From assembly GCF_012641465.1 (NCBI RefSeq), contig NZ_JABAIK010000001.1, forward strand, positions 1-64,000: a stretch of 64,000 nt of DNA, given 5' to 3'. Position numbers and translations under genes: made by a program. The notes beneath the pieces are model-generated. The model was not told where the DNA came from, ran no database searches, and worked only from the letters and a program-made list of their open reading frames with translations. Each line of letters opens with the position of its first letter. The stretch's first letter is position 1. Of the stretch, positions 40,786 to 50,434 are shown piece by piece. Source of the stretch: Vibrio agarilyticus. GTDB taxonomy: Bacteria > Pseudomonadota > Gammaproteobacteria > Enterobacterales > Vibrionaceae.

Positions 40786-40880
40786 GGTCACGCACAGGGC
40801 AAACCATTCGAAAGAGTGGGACGCAAAGCTTCCGGCCTTCAGTTTTCTTAACGAAAAACAGGTAGCGGGGTTGCCGATGG
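40786..40880 (+). promoter_or_regulatory. Cyclic di-GMP-I (GEMM-I) riboswitch upstream of tfoY
   Basis: The sequence from GGTCACGCACAGGGCAAACC through GTTGCCGATGG is almost the V. cholerae Vc2 aptamer as I remember it. The CCATTC-GAAA-GAGTGG stem with GNRA tetraloop, the GGACGCAAAGC...CCGGCC segment and the GGTAGCGGGG-type tetraloop-receptor strand are all present. It lies ~100 nt before tfoY. A 6-bp stem (AGTAAG 40884-40889 with CTTACT 40909-40914) lies directly downstream and may belong to the expression platform. A 74-codon frame that runs into the aptamer is not a gene. Confidence 0.95.
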
Positions 40881-40977
40881 CAAAGTAAGATCCTCTTCTT
40901 TTTTACGACTTACTGCTTGCTAATTTCTCGGACCTGAATTTGGTGACGTAATTGTTAATTACACCGAGATCACATCT

Positions 40978-41565
40978 ATGGATAAACCAATTCTTAAAGA
41001 CTCAATGACGCTTTTTGAGCCGTTAGGCTCGATCAAATCGCGTTCTATGTTTGGCGGATTTGGCCTTTTCGCCGATGAAACCATGTTCGCTCTGGTTGTC
41101 AACAACAAGCTTCACCTTCGCGCAGCAAAAGACACTGCCGCACTCTATCAAGCAAAAGGTTTTGAACCTTACGTCTATCGCAAACGCGGATTTCCAGTCG
41201 TTACCAAATATTTCGCCGTTGCTGATTCTGTGGAGCAAGAGCCGTCTACTTTGTTGGAACTGGCAACTCAAGCACTGCATTTTGCGAATGTGGAGAAAGA
41301 AATTCAAGCAACCGCCAAACCAACTCGTTTGAAAGATTTACCAAACCTTCGCTTAGGCACGGAGCGCATGCTTAAAAAGGCCGGTATCGACTCTGTTGCG
41401 GAGCTTGAGCGCAGTGGTGCTTTACATGCTTATAAAGCGGTTCGCGACACTCATGCGAGCACAGTGAGCCTCGAGCTATTGTGGGCACTTGAAGGCGCAA
41501 TAAGTGGCAAACATTGGAGCGTTATTACCAGTGAGCGTAAACAGGAGTTAATGCGCGATCTCTAA
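40978..41565 (+). CDS. tfoY: TfoX/Sxy-family regulator TfoY
   Basis: 195 aa. TfoX N-terminal domain ([22 protein letters not shown] at ~17-40) and C-terminal helix-hairpin-helix-type domain ([20 protein letters not shown]). The c-di-GMP riboswitch upstream and the adjacent purR identify it as TfoY rather than the competence regulator TfoX. In V. cholerae TfoY controls motility and type VI secretion and responds to c-di-GMP. The Shine-Dalgarno region before the ATG is weak, consistent with control through the leader. Confidence 0.9.
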   Translation: MDKPILKDSMTLFEPLGSIKSRSMFGGFGLFADETMFALVVNNKLHLRAAKDTAALYQAKGFEPYVYRKRGFPVVTKYFAVADSVEQEPSTLLELATQALHFANVEKEIQATAKPTRLKDLPNLRLGTERMLKKAGIDSVAELERSGALHAYKAVRDTHASTVSLELLWALEGAISGKHWSVITSERKQELMRDL

Positions 41566-41605
41566 CCATTCGCTTTAGTGTCTTATTCACAGACCGCTTA
41601 CAACA

Positions 41606-41643
41606 AAAACGTCATCATATAGTGCTCTGTATGATGACGTTTT
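41606..41643. terminator. Terminator after tfoY
   Basis: Perfect 14-bp inverted repeat AAAACGTCATCATA / TATGATGACGTTTT with a 10-nt loop. Confidence 0.85.
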
Positions 41644-41745
41644 CGCATTTGATTCGCTGACGGCAATAAAGAGTGAAAGATTTTACGTCTTTTGCAGGTC
41701 TCTATACTCAAGTATTCTAGTTAAAACATGAGGAAGGACGCCAAT

Positions 41746-42459
41746 ATGATGAATAAAAAAGCCCTTTTCGGTCTGCTTTTTATTGCATTGATGGGAATTC
41801 TGATTATTCAGTTTGGCCATCTTTTTACCCTTGAATTTGCGAAAGCTCAGCAACAAGCACTTTCGAGTTACATCAATAATCATTTCGCGCTCGCGGCATT
41901 TGCCTACTTTCTTCTTTATATCGCAATCACAGCATTCTCAATTCCCGGCGCTGCCGTCGTCACTTTGCTCGGAGCAGCGTTATTTGGATTTTGGACCAGT
42001 TTAGTACTCGTTTCGTTTGCCAGTACAATAGGCGCAACTTGCGCTTTTTTAAGCAGTCGGTATGTTTTACGCGATTGGGTACAACGTCGATTTCAAGATA
42101 AATTACACACCATCAACCAAGGCGTCGAACGTGAAGGCAGCTTCTATTTACTATCACTTCGTCTCATTCCCGTTTTTCCATTTTTTCTCATTAATTTATT
42201 AATGGGGCTGACGCCAATGAGCGCAATGCGATTCTATGTCACCAGTCAACTTGGAATGCTCCCAGGCACTGCGGTATATCTCAATGCTGGTACGCAGCTC
42301 GCCCACATTGACAGTTTGGCAGGGATTGTCTCACCAGCGGTACTCGCCTCTTTTGCGCTGCTTGGGCTCTTTCCTCTCGTGCTAAAATGGGTAATGAATA
42401 AGCTTCGTCCCCAGGGCACTCAAACGTTGAATAACACTTCAGCCCCCGAGTCAAAATAA
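41746..42459 (+). CDS. TVP38/TMEM64 (DedA-like) membrane protein
   Basis: 237 aa from the ATG at 41746, placed by AGGAAGGA 8 nt upstream; an earlier ATG at 41728 overlaps that ribosome site. About five to six hydrophobic segments. The family core is visible in FSIPGAAVVTLLGAALFGFW, the reentrant-type segment, and FYLLSLRLIPVFPFFLINLLMGLTPM with GMLPGTAVYLNAG. The fold is shared with DedA and VTT proteins implicated in lipid transport; the substrate is not known here. A DUF2007 gene follows by 9 nt. Confidence 0.88.
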   Translation: MMNKKALFGLLFIALMGILIIQFGHLFTLEFAKAQQQALSSYINNHFALAAFAYFLLYIAITAFSIPGAAVVTLLGAALFGFWTSLVLVSFASTIGATCAFLSSRYVLRDWVQRRFQDKLHTINQGVEREGSFYLLSLRLIPVFPFFLINLLMGLTPMSAMRFYVTSQLGMLPGTAVYLNAGTQLAHIDSLAGIVSPAVLASFALLGLFPLVLKWVMNKLRPQGTQTLNNTSAPESK

Positions 42460-42468
42460 GGCCTTACA

Positions 42469-42780
42469 ATGAAATTGTACATCGCTAGCACGCCACCAGA
42501 AGCGCATATATTATGTGACTGGTTAAAAGCGGAACAGATTGATTGTGAAGTGCGTGGAGAGGGTATTTTTAGCCTACAAGGTGAATTACCTTTTGGCGAT
42601 GTTAGCGCCCCCTACGTTTGGCTGCTAAAGCCAGAGCAGGCGATAAAGGCGCATAATCTGCTGGCTCAGTGGGCGAGCGAAAGTTCGGAACAACAAAAAA
42701 ATTGGCGATGCGCCTCTTGCGGTGAGGAGAACGAGCGCCAATTCGCCCTTTGCTGGCACTGCGGCTCAACGATAGGCTGA
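42469..42780 (+). CDS. DUF2007-type protein with C-terminal zinc ribbon
   Basis: 103 aa. Residues 1-68 follow the DUF2007 pattern (KLYIASTPPEAHILCDWLKAEQID). The last ~30 residues carry a zinc ribbon WRCASCGEEN ... ALCWHCGSTIG with two CxxC pairs. Probably cytoplasmic, binding one Zn; role unknown. It follows the TVP38 gene closely and overlaps the 3' end of the hydrolase gene on the other strand by 15 bp. Confidence 0.85.
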   Translation: MKLYIASTPPEAHILCDWLKAEQIDCEVRGEGIFSLQGELPFGDVSAPYVWLLKPEQAIKAHNLLAQWASESSEQQKNWRCASCGEENERQFALCWHCGSTIG

Positions 42781-43569
42781 GCGCGACAAAATGAAGTCAA
42801 TGGATTGCTGGTTGAACACGTCTGGTTGTTCAACATTACAGACGTGGCCACAATTTTTGATTTCATGCAGTTGGCTGTGACGATGTTTTGCCACCATCTC
42901 TTTTACTGGTTTAATGAACATGTAATCCCGGTCTCCCATCAAATACAAAGTGGGAATTTCAAGCTCACGCTCTTTGAAATACCGCATCAATGGATTGACA
43001 TCCGCAGCAAGCTTGAACCAGCGTTTAAATTCATTTTGACACAGCTTTTTCGCTTCTCGAACAAAAAGATGCCGCGATTCTGTTTGGCTTTTTTGCGGCA
43101 TCACGATGTAAGCAAACAATCGGTAAAGCCACATATAAGGGATAATGTGCTTGGATAGATTACCAAGAGTCACTAAACAGCGAGAGCGACTGTTCAAACG
43201 AGTAACAGCGCCACCTAAAACCATTGAAGTCACCCGCTCACGCGCAAGCTCAGCCAGTGTGCGCACGATGATAGTGCCCAACGACATGCCGACAAAATGC
43301 GCCATTTGGATTTTCATATGATCGAGAACACGTAAAATATCTTGAGTGACCGCTTCAAACGTATAGCGCTGAGTCATAATTTCACGAAAAAGCTGGTTTG
43401 AGCGGCCATGGCCACGCAAATCAACCAACAGCACATTAAAATGGCGCCGGTATGCTTTGAGCTGTTTAAACCAAATTGAAGAGCTTCCTCCAGCGCCATG
43501 CACAAACACTACCCACTCTGAGCTACTAGAGTGAAAATACGCTTTATGAAATAGTAAAGTCTGACCCAT
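42766..43569 (-). CDS. Alpha/beta hydrolase
   Basis: 267 aa. α/β-hydrolase fold: oxyanion region VVFVHGAGGSSSIW, nucleophile elbow GMSLG, acid in LMGDRDYMF and His in NCGHVCNVEQP. The substrate cannot be predicted. A gene of this type stands beside glgA in V. cholerae as I recall (once called a β-ketoadipate enol-lactone hydrolase), but a role in glycogen metabolism is not implied. Confidence 0.9.
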   Translation of the reverse strand: MGQTLLFHKAYFHSSSSEWVVFVHGAGGSSSIWFKQLKAYRRHFNVLLVDLRGHGRSNQLFREIMTQRYTFEAVTQDILRVLDHMKIQMAHFVGMSLGTIIVRTLAELARERVTSMVLGGAVTRLNSRSRCLVTLGNLSKHIIPYMWLYRLFAYIVMPQKSQTESRHLFVREAKKLCQNEFKRWFKLAADVNPLMRYFKERELEIPTLYLMGDRDYMFIKPVKEMVAKHRHSQLHEIKNCGHVCNVEQPDVFNQQSIDFILSRSAYR

Positions 43570-43660
43570 AACGGAGAGATTACACCTGCAAAGGAAGGTT
43601 CATTGGCCCGTGATACTACCACAGCTCATCTGCGCGGCAAGAGTGTAATTTAAGAATGAA

Positions 43661-43706
43661 AAAAACCTGCTTTGCACAAGAAACAATACTGTGAAAGCAG
43701 GTTTTA
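43661..43706 (-). terminator. glgCA terminator
   Basis: Arms AAAACCTGCTTTGCAC / GTGAAAGCAGGTTTT (one mismatch) with a 14-nt loop; an A run on its left gives a T run for minus-strand transcripts. Confidence 0.85.
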
Positions 43707-43710
43707 TCTT

Positions 43711-43853
43711 TATACCCTGGCAATTTGAGACTACAACGCTGTAGGCCGTCTCGCTCACAAATCTCATAACCCAGTTCATCTATGTTCACCAAGTATTCTG
43801 AGGCTGTGCTCGTTTGCCACCAAACTGTATCTTCAAATTGTTCTGGGGTTTAT
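43711..43853. repeat. Diverged TATACCC-family repeat
   Basis: TATACCCTGG at the left, CTCACAAATCTCATAAC (reverse of the GGTTTGTGAG block) inside, and AATTGTTCTGGGGTTTAT at the right. Reversed relative to 40451. It lies just before the glgA stop. Confidence 0.65.
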
Positions 43854-43862
43854 CTTACGGTC

Positions 43863-45323
43863 TTATCCTTCAAGCGCTTGGTGATATAATGCGATATATT
43901 GCTGAGCAGCATCCGTCCAACAAAAATCTTGTGCCATCGCATTTTGCTGAATACGCACAAATTCATTAGGCGATTGGCAATATAGCAATAGTGCTCGCTG
44001 AATAACCAAAAGCAGCGCTTGAGACGTTGGTTCTGAAAACGCAAATCCGGTCGCTGAATGGGCATCATCATCGTAATCGATTACGCTGTCTTTCAAGCCG
44101 CCAACGGAACGCACAATCGGTAATGTACCATAGGCCATGCTATAGATTTGGTTCAAACCGCAAGGCTCAAACTCAGAAGGCATTAAGAAAAAGTCCGATG
44201 CAGCTTCAACCAAATGCGCCAATTGATTGTTATAGGCTTCGATAAAGACCAATTTATCCGAATATCGCCCTGCCATTTCTCGCAAGTTTTCCGCCAGAAT
44301 AGGCTCTCCAGTCCCAACAATCACAAGCTGCACTTGATGCTTTAGTAGGTCCTTGAGTATTGGCAGCAAATAATAAATCCCTTTTTGCTGCGTAAGACGA
44401 CAAACCATACCCAACATAGGCACATCAAGTATTGGCAAACCAATCTGTTCCTGCAGCGCCTGCTTACAGCCTCGCTTCCCGGCACTCAAACTTTCCCGTT
44501 CGGCGTTATAATTTACAGGGAGATAGGTATCTGTTTCGGGGTTCCAAGCCTGATAATCACAACCATTAAGAATACCAACTAGATCGTTTGCGCGCGTTTG
44601 GAATTCCCACGCCATGCCATGGCTGCCTAGCTCCGTCTTCAGCTCCTCAGCATATGACGGGCTGACTGCGTTTATTTTGTCTGCGCACATCACACCGGCT
44701 TTGAGCATTGCGATATGTGAGTGACTAATTGCTGCAGGCCATATATCGTGTGAATGAAATTCCGGCAAACAGCGCACGTCTTCGTAGCTAAAGACACCTT
44801 TAAATACCGCGTTGTGCACCGATATAATACTGCGCATAAAACGATAAAAATCATTACGCTGATAACGATACTTGAGCAAAAAAGGAACCAGACCAGTATG
44901 CCAATCATTCGCATGAACAATGTTCGGCTGAAACCCAAGTTTTGGTAGCATGTCAAGCGCTGCAGCACTGAAAAAGGCGAAACGTTCGCCATTATCACTG
45001 TACGCTTGATTATTTTCCGCATACATCGCTGGTCGCGCAAAATAGGATTCATTTTCAATGGCATATACAGACACATCGCCCACAGCACATTGACGCACAC
45101 GATAAGGCGTGTGAGGCCATGACTCTAATTGAGATTCAAGCAAAATGGGCGCATCGCTGAGATGCTCAATGCCTGAATAGCCAGGAATTGCAATTCGAAT
45201 GTCTTGCCCTGCACTATGCAGGGCCTGAGGCAGTGCCTTGGCAACATCTGCCAAACCACCGCTTTTAATCAAACCGTCCACCTCAGATGCAACAAATAAG
45301 ATGGACAATGGGTTAGTAGCCAA
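43863..45323 (-). CDS. glgA: Glycogen synthase
   Basis: 486 aa, GT-B glycosyltransferase (GT5). ADP-glucose-binding start SEVDGLIKSGGLADVAKALP, GVFSYEDV, GMVCRLTQQKGIYYL, and the C-terminal nucleotide-binding PSEFEPCGLNQIYSMAYG. It extends α-1,4-glucan from ADP-glucose. It overlaps glgC by 11 bp. glgB and glgP are not in the window. Confidence 0.96.
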   Translation of the reverse strand: MATNPLSILFVASEVDGLIKSGGLADVAKALPQALHSAGQDIRIAIPGYSGIEHLSDAPILLESQLESWPHTPYRVRQCAVGDVSVYAIENESYFARPAMYAENNQAYSDNGERFAFFSAAALDMLPKLGFQPNIVHANDWHTGLVPFLLKYRYQRNDFYRFMRSIISVHNAVFKGVFSYEDVRCLPEFHSHDIWPAAISHSHIAMLKAGVMCADKINAVSPSYAEELKTELGSHGMAWEFQTRANDLVGILNGCDYQAWNPETDTYLPVNYNAERESLSAGKRGCKQALQEQIGLPILDVPMLGMVCRLTQQKGIYYLLPILKDLLKHQVQLVIVGTGEPILAENLREMAGRYSDKLVFIEAYNNQLAHLVEAASDFFLMPSEFEPCGLNQIYSMAYGTLPIVRSVGGLKDSVIDYDDDAHSATGFAFSEPTSQALLLVIQRALLLYCQSPNEFVRIQQNAMAQDFCWTDAAQQYIALYHQALEG

Positions 45324-46530
45324 CTTTAGCCCCTTTAGGGATCACAACAATCCCTTCATCAGAAACGTGAAACAGCTGTTTATCTTTTTGCAAATTCACG
45401 CCAATTTGTGTGCCCGGAGCAATGTCAGCATCTTTGTCGATGATAACGCGGCGTAATACACACCCCTCACCAATTTTGACATCGCCCAATAAAATAGACT
45501 CACTAATATCACAAGCCGACGCAATATTACTTCGAAACCCTAAAACGGATTTCTCAATACGTGAGCCACGAACATAGCTTCCATTACAAACCAAACTGTC
45601 GATAATCTGAACACGGCCATTATCGGAATCACTGAATGTGGCTGGCGGCAGTGGTGGATAATAGGTATGCAGTGGCCACTTACGGTTATAAAGCGAAAAA
45701 GGCGCATCTTTAGCTAACAAATCCATGTGTGCTTGCCAGTAAGCGTCTATCGTACCCACATCACGCCAGTAGACTTCTTCTTTCTCACCAGTAATGCGAT
45801 TGGTGCTGAAATCGTAAACAAACACATCGCCCCGTGGAAACATATTGGGGATAATATCTTTGCCAAAATCGTGCGAAGAGTCTTCTTTTTCTGCGTCTTC
45901 AACCAGCTCTGAAAAGAGTGTTTGCGCTTCAAAAACATAATTGCCCATCGAAATAAGAGCGTGATCTGGATCGCCAGGAATGGCTTTGGGATTTTTCGGT
46001 TTTTCACTGAAGCCTATCATACGACCTTCATCATCGACCTCAATAACCCCAAACTCTGACGCTTGATCAAGTGGCATACGCAACGCTGACACTGTGAGTG
46101 ACGCTTTCTTCTCACGATGAAAATCAAGCATTTGTCGCAAATCCATTTTATAAATATGATCAGACCCAAAAATACAAACTTGGTCAGGTTCAGCAAGTTC
46201 CATAAAACGCAGGTTTTGATAAATTGCGTCTGCAGTCCCTTCATACCACCGTTTTCCAGTGCGCATCTGCGCTGGGATCGGATCAATAAAACGATCCGTT
46301 ATCCCATTAATGTTCCACCCCTTTTTGAGATGATGAAACAAAGATTGAGATTTAAACTGCGTTAAAACATACACTCGCATTAAATCTGCATTAACGAAGT
46401 TATTTAATGCAAAATCAATCAGTCGGTAGCTACCGCCAAATGGCACTGAGGGTTTACTGCGTGATTCCGTTAACGGTCTTAATCTAGAACCTTCACCACC
46501 AGCAAGTATCATTCCTAAAACACCAGGCAT
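45313..46530 (-). CDS. glgC: Glucose-1-phosphate adenylyltransferase
   Basis: 405 aa. Nucleotidyltransferase signature GMILAGGEGSRLRPLTESRSKP at the N terminus, KRWYEGTADAIYQNL, and a C-terminal left-handed β-helix (SVLGFRSNIASACDISESILLGDVKI). It makes ADP-glucose, the committed step of glycogen synthesis. GGAG lies 8 nt before the ATG. First gene of glgCA. Confidence 0.96.
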   Translation of the reverse strand: MPGVLGMILAGGEGSRLRPLTESRSKPSVPFGGSYRLIDFALNNFVNADLMRVYVLTQFKSQSLFHHLKKGWNINGITDRFIDPIPAQMRTGKRWYEGTADAIYQNLRFMELAEPDQVCIFGSDHIYKMDLRQMLDFHREKKASLTVSALRMPLDQASEFGVIEVDDEGRMIGFSEKPKNPKAIPGDPDHALISMGNYVFEAQTLFSELVEDAEKEDSSHDFGKDIIPNMFPRGDVFVYDFSTNRITGEKEEVYWRDVGTIDAYWQAHMDLLAKDAPFSLYNRKWPLHTYYPPLPPATFSDSDNGRVQIIDSLVCNGSYVRGSRIEKSVLGFRSNIASACDISESILLGDVKIGEGCVLRRVIIDKDADIAPGTQIGVNLQKDKQLFHVSDEGIVVIPKGAKVGY

Positions 46531-46877
46531 TCGTTGTTCTCCATATCAAAATTGCTTGGAATGAAATACACATCCTTGTTGCATTCTTTATTTGGACATG
46601 CATTTAGGGTTTGTAATCATTAAAAAATGGTAAAAATAACGCTCTATGGCGATATTTTGTTCAAACGCTTGTTTTTATTATTCTTGTATTTCTTTTTATA
46701 CGTTATCCGAAATCCGACAAAATACAATTTTCTTCGAGGTAAACTGAGGCCAATACAGGGGTTACTTTAACAAGACGTTAGCTGTGTCACACTTAGCTTT
46801 TTGATGCAACAAAAATGAAACAAGTTGCTTATTGAAATGCGTGGGGTTACGGTATGGATTCAACCATTTTATTGAGT
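46531..46877. other. AT-rich region upstream of glgC
   Basis: No gene. It is strongly AT-rich (about 46620-46740) and must hold the glgC promoter. I do not see a convincing CRP site. Confidence 0.5.
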
Positions 46878-46905
46878 TATACCCAAGTAACCTCAATGAA
46901 TCTGC
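46878..46905. repeat. Half-copy of the TATACCC repeat
   Basis: TATACCCAAGTAACCTCAAT, the end of the long repeat type, without the opposite end. Confidence 0.6.
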
Positions 46906-46961
46906 TAAAAATAAAATGGCCATTCGAAGATGGCCAAAACGCAGAGTTGAAGGAGAAAATA

Positions 46962-46988
46962 GAAAAAGCAGCATTGCGCTGCTTTTTC
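46962..46988 (-). terminator. topA terminator
   Basis: Hairpin GAAAAAGCAGC / GCTGCTTTTTC with a 5-nt loop, immediately after the topA stop. Confidence 0.85.
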
Positions 46989-46994
46989 TTAATG

Positions 46995-49622
46995 TTAAGC
47001 GGTAGCGTTTTTACGCTTGTCGGTTATCTCCCACCGACCTTCATTATAAAGTGCTGTCCATCCTGTTGGTTTCCCATCATCTTCAGTGCGAACGTAATTC
47101 TCTTTTGATTTTCGACTGAAACGCACCACGGCAGGACGACCGTCTGGGTCAGCCAACGGTGCGGTGGCAAGATACTTAAACTTCTCCGGCAAACGCTCCA
47201 CATATTCGGCAAGCTCAGACACCAATGGCGCCCTCGTTTCACGAGATTTCGGGAAATTACTTGCCGCCATAAACAAACCAGATGCACCATCGCGCAATAC
47301 AAAATACGCATCCGAATTTGAGCATGGTAACTCTGGGAAATGAACCGGCTCTTCTTTCGGTGGCGCGACTTCCCCATTTTTTAGGATCTTCCGCGTATTT
47401 TTACAGTTTTCGTTCGTGCAACCCATATACTTACCAAAACGGCCATTTTTAAGCACCATATCGGATCCGCATTTATCACACTCAACGACGGGGCCATCGT
47501 ATCCACGCACCTTAAACTCGCCGTGTTCTACAATATAACCTTCACAGTTTGGATTGTTGCCACACACATGCAATTTGCGCTTATCGTCGATAAGATAGGC
47601 ATCCATCGCTGTTTCACAGATAGGGCAGCGTTTCTTGGCACGCAGTGCCGCCGTTTCCACATCTTCTTCAAGTACGTTAACAACGCCCTCTTCATCGCCT
47701 AAGTTAATTGTGGTTTTACAACGCTCTTTTGGCGGCAACGCGTAGCCCGAACAACCAAGGAATACACCCGTTGATGCAGTGCGGATCCCCATAGGTCTTC
47801 CGCATGTTGGACACTTGATGTCAGTCATGACAATGTGGTTAAGCTTCATGCCACCTTCGTCTTCATCAAGATCCGCTTTATCAAGATCATGGGTAAAATC
47901 CGTGAAGAAATGGTCTAACACGTCTTTCCACTGAACTTTGCCTTCAGCAATCTGATCGAGTTTCTCTTCCATTCTTGCCGTGAAGTCATAATTCATCAGA
48001 TCGTTGAAACTGTCATCCAATCGGTCAGTCACGATCTCACCCATTTTTTCTGCATAAAAACGGCGCTGATCAACTTTAACATAGCCACGATCTTGAATTG
48101 TCGAAATAATCGACGCATACGTTGACGGGCGACCAATCCCACGTTTCTCTAATTCTTTAACAAGAGCAGCCTCTGTGTAGCGCGCAGGTGGCTTAGTAAA
48201 GTGCTGTTTTGGATCCAAAGACTCAAGCGTTAGCACATCGCCCAACTGGACAGCGGGCAAAATCGTATCTTCATTCTTACCCAGCGGACGTTGGACTCGT
48301 GTCCAACCATCAAATTTTAGAATGCGACCTTTCGCTTTTAGAGTGAAGTCTTCCGCCTTCACGCTGACAGTCGTCGAGTCATACTCCGCTGGCGTCATCT
48401 GACACGCAACAAATTGATTCCAGATCAATGAATACAGCTTGTGAGCGTCGTTATCCACGCCCTGAAGATCATCGGTCTTAACATTAACATCAGAAGGTCG
48501 AATCGCTTCGTGCGCTTCCTGAGCGCCCTGCTTGCTACCATAGACCAAAGGTGCTGATGGTAGATAAGCATCACCAAACTGCTCGGCGATGTAGCCGCGT
48601 GCCGCATCAACCGCTTCAGTGCTAAGGTTTGTCGAGTCAGTACGCATATAGGTAATATAACCCGCTTCATACAAACGCTGGGCAAGCATCATGGTTTTCT
48701 TAACGCCATAGCCTAAACGAGTACTGGCCGCTTGTTGAAGCGTTGACGTAATATACGGCGCCGATGGTTTACTCTTTGTCGGGCGATCTTCTCGCTTACA
48801 GACTTCAAAACGCGCTTTTTGCAGCACCGCGACTGCCGCCTGTGTCTCAGCTTCATTAACGGGTTTAAACGCTTCGCCCGCTTTTTGCGCCACTTGCAAC
48901 TTGAAGCCAACGTCATTCGATGTCAGCGTGTTTGCATGCAAGTCCCAAAACTCTTCTGGGGTAAACGCATTAATTTCACGTTCACGCTCAACAAGAAGCT
49001 TTACCGCGACCGATTGGACTCGACCAGCAGACAACCCGCGTGCCACTTTCTTCCACAGTAGTGGCGACACCATAAATCCAACCACACGATCCATGAAACG
49101 ACGCGCTTGCTGAGCATTTACACCATCCATGTTCAGATCGCCTGGGTGCTCAAAAGCTTGCTGAATCGCATTCTTAGTGATTTCATTGAAAACCACTCGT
49201 TTATAGCGCTTCTCATCTCCACCGATGATCTCACGAAGATGCCACGCAATAGCTTCCCCTTCGCGGTCCAAATCGGTTGCGAGATAAACGTAATCTGCAT
49301 CTTTTGCTAACTTTTGCAGTTCGCTAACGACCTTTTCTTTACCAGGCAGAATCTGATAATTCGCTTCCCAATCTGCATAAGGGTTAATCCCCATTTTTTT
49401 GATCAGCGCTTTTTTATCTTTTTCTTTCTTAATACGCGCCTTTTCGTCGGCGCTCATGCCTTTCGTCGATACTGCAGCTGCTTTCTGACCTGTACTTTGG
49501 CCAGCCGTTGGTAGGTCACGCACATGACCCACACTCGATTTAACGACAAAATCTTTACCAAGATACTTATTGATCGTTTTCGCCTTAGCTGGAGACTCCA
49601 CTATAACGAGCGATTTACCCAT
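46995..49622 (-). CDS. topA: DNA topoisomerase I (type IA)
   Basis: 875 aa. N-terminal Toprim domain ([36 protein letters not shown]), active-site Tyr in [13 protein letters not shown], and three C-terminal zinc fingers starting [18 protein letters not shown] and CDKCGSDMV, plus a basic tail. It relaxes negative supercoils. yciN lies divergently beyond the promoter, as in enterics. Confidence 0.98.
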   Translation of the reverse strand: MGKSLVIVESPAKAKTINKYLGKDFVVKSSVGHVRDLPTAGQSTGQKAAAVSTKGMSADEKARIKKEKDKKALIKKMGINPYADWEANYQILPGKEKVVSELQKLAKDADYVYLATDLDREGEAIAWHLREIIGGDEKRYKRVVFNEITKNAIQQAFEHPGDLNMDGVNAQQARRFMDRVVGFMVSPLLWKKVARGLSAGRVQSVAVKLLVEREREINAFTPEEFWDLHANTLTSNDVGFKLQVAQKAGEAFKPVNEAETQAAVAVLQKARFEVCKREDRPTKSKPSAPYITSTLQQAASTRLGYGVKKTMMLAQRLYEAGYITYMRTDSTNLSTEAVDAARGYIAEQFGDAYLPSAPLVYGSKQGAQEAHEAIRPSDVNVKTDDLQGVDNDAHKLYSLIWNQFVACQMTPAEYDSTTVSVKAEDFTLKAKGRILKFDGWTRVQRPLGKNEDTILPAVQLGDVLTLESLDPKQHFTKPPARYTEAALVKELEKRGIGRPSTYASIISTIQDRGYVKVDQRRFYAEKMGEIVTDRLDDSFNDLMNYDFTARMEEKLDQIAEGKVQWKDVLDHFFTDFTHDLDKADLDEDEGGMKLNHIVMTDIKCPTCGRPMGIRTASTGVFLGCSGYALPPKERCKTTINLGDEEGVVNVLEEDVETAALRAKKRCPICETAMDAYLIDDKRKLHVCGNNPNCEGYIVEHGEFKVRGYDGPVVECDKCGSDMVLKNGRFGKYMGCTNENCKNTRKILKNGEVAPPKEEPVHFPELPCSNSDAYFVLRDGASGLFMAASNFPKSRETRAPLVSELAEYVERLPEKFKYLATAPLADPDGRPAVVRFSRKSKENYVRTEDDGKPTGWTALYNEGRWEITDKRKNATA

Positions 49623-50074
49623 AATTGACTCTAACGTCCTATCGATGTGTATGCGTTAGCTCACAAATGACTAGCCAGAACGACATACGGTTACATTATT
49701 TCTTTTTTTACTATTGTGCGAGATGAAAAGAAGGTCAACTGGTTTTTTTGTTTTACCCTGCGTTTGCTCGACAAATCGGCGATTTACGAGACTCAAAACA
49801 CGATATAGTAAAGTAGGGAAAACCTCACAAGTTAACCTTATGAGTTACAAGAATATTTCACATTCATCGGCATAATGTTTCCCTGAACTGTAGCAGATGT
49901 ATTGCTATAGGACAGCGCAAATTACCGTCTCATCACGAAATCAGACTGATATCCCTTTTTCACGTGATGTTGGCTCGCACTCACAAACCTCATCACATCG
50001 TCGATCTATGCCCAGAGACTTTATTTGAGTATATAATGCCGCGTCTTCTAATTTTGAACCAAAGTGAAAACACT
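49623..50074. other. Divergent promoter region topA / yciN
   Basis: No ORF is supportable. It should contain the topA promoter (left part) and the yciN promoter (right part). No repeat or hairpin stands out. Confidence 0.5.
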
Positions 50075-50326
50075 ATGAGCGACAAAACCGTGATCGCCAA
50101 AAACGACCTACTCATGATTGCCAACCAACTGATTCAAGAGCACGACGCTTATCTTGAGGGTATGCGCGCAACTGAGGTAGAAGAACGTGATGGCGTACTG
50201 ATTTTTAAAGGCGAGTATTTTCTTGATGAACGCGGATTGCCGACCATCAACTCAACAGCGGCATTTAACATGTTTAAATACCTTGCTCATCAACTTTCGC
50301 CTAAGTTCACACTTATTCCCGAGTAA
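50075..50326 (+). CDS. yciN: YciN family protein (DUF2498)
   Basis: 83 aa from the ATG at 50075; the frame is open 37 codons upstream without similarity. GVLIFKGEYFLDERGLPTINSTAAFNMFKYLAHQLS is close to E. coli YciN, which is also next to topA. Function is unknown. Its last codons (Ile-Pro-Glu-stop, ATTCCCGAGTAA) are the degenerate left end of a TATACCC repeat, so the C terminus has been shaped by that repeat. Confidence 0.88.
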   Translation: MSDKTVIAKNDLLMIANQLIQEHDAYLEGMRATEVEERDGVLIFKGEYFLDERGLPTINSTAAFNMFKYLAHQLSPKFTLIPE

Positions 50327-50364
50327 CCTCAAGATACATGATTCAGTGAGAATGACTTGGGTAC
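50314..50364. repeat. TATACCC-family repeat overlapping the yciN stop
   Basis: TTATTCCCGAGTAACCTCAA on the left and GAGAATGACTTGGGTA on the right. Both ends match the long type, with the middle mostly deleted. Confidence 0.7.
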
Positions 50365-50378
50365 ATTGAATGCGTAAA

Positions 50379-50409
50379 AATGTGGGTTGCTATTGGAGCA
50401 ACCCACATT
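50379..50409. terminator. Bidirectional terminator yciN / aroA
   Basis: Hairpin AATGTGGGTTGCT / AGCAACCCACATT with a 5-nt loop between convergent genes, with A and T tracts on either side. Confidence 0.85.
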
Positions 50410-50434
50410 ATTAACCAAACTTATCGCGCAAGAG

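Noticed and set aside
40627-40851. 74-codon ORF upstream of tfoY
   Set aside because: Its C-terminal third is a translation of the c-di-GMP riboswitch aptamer, which is far better supported; no ribosome site or family similarity.
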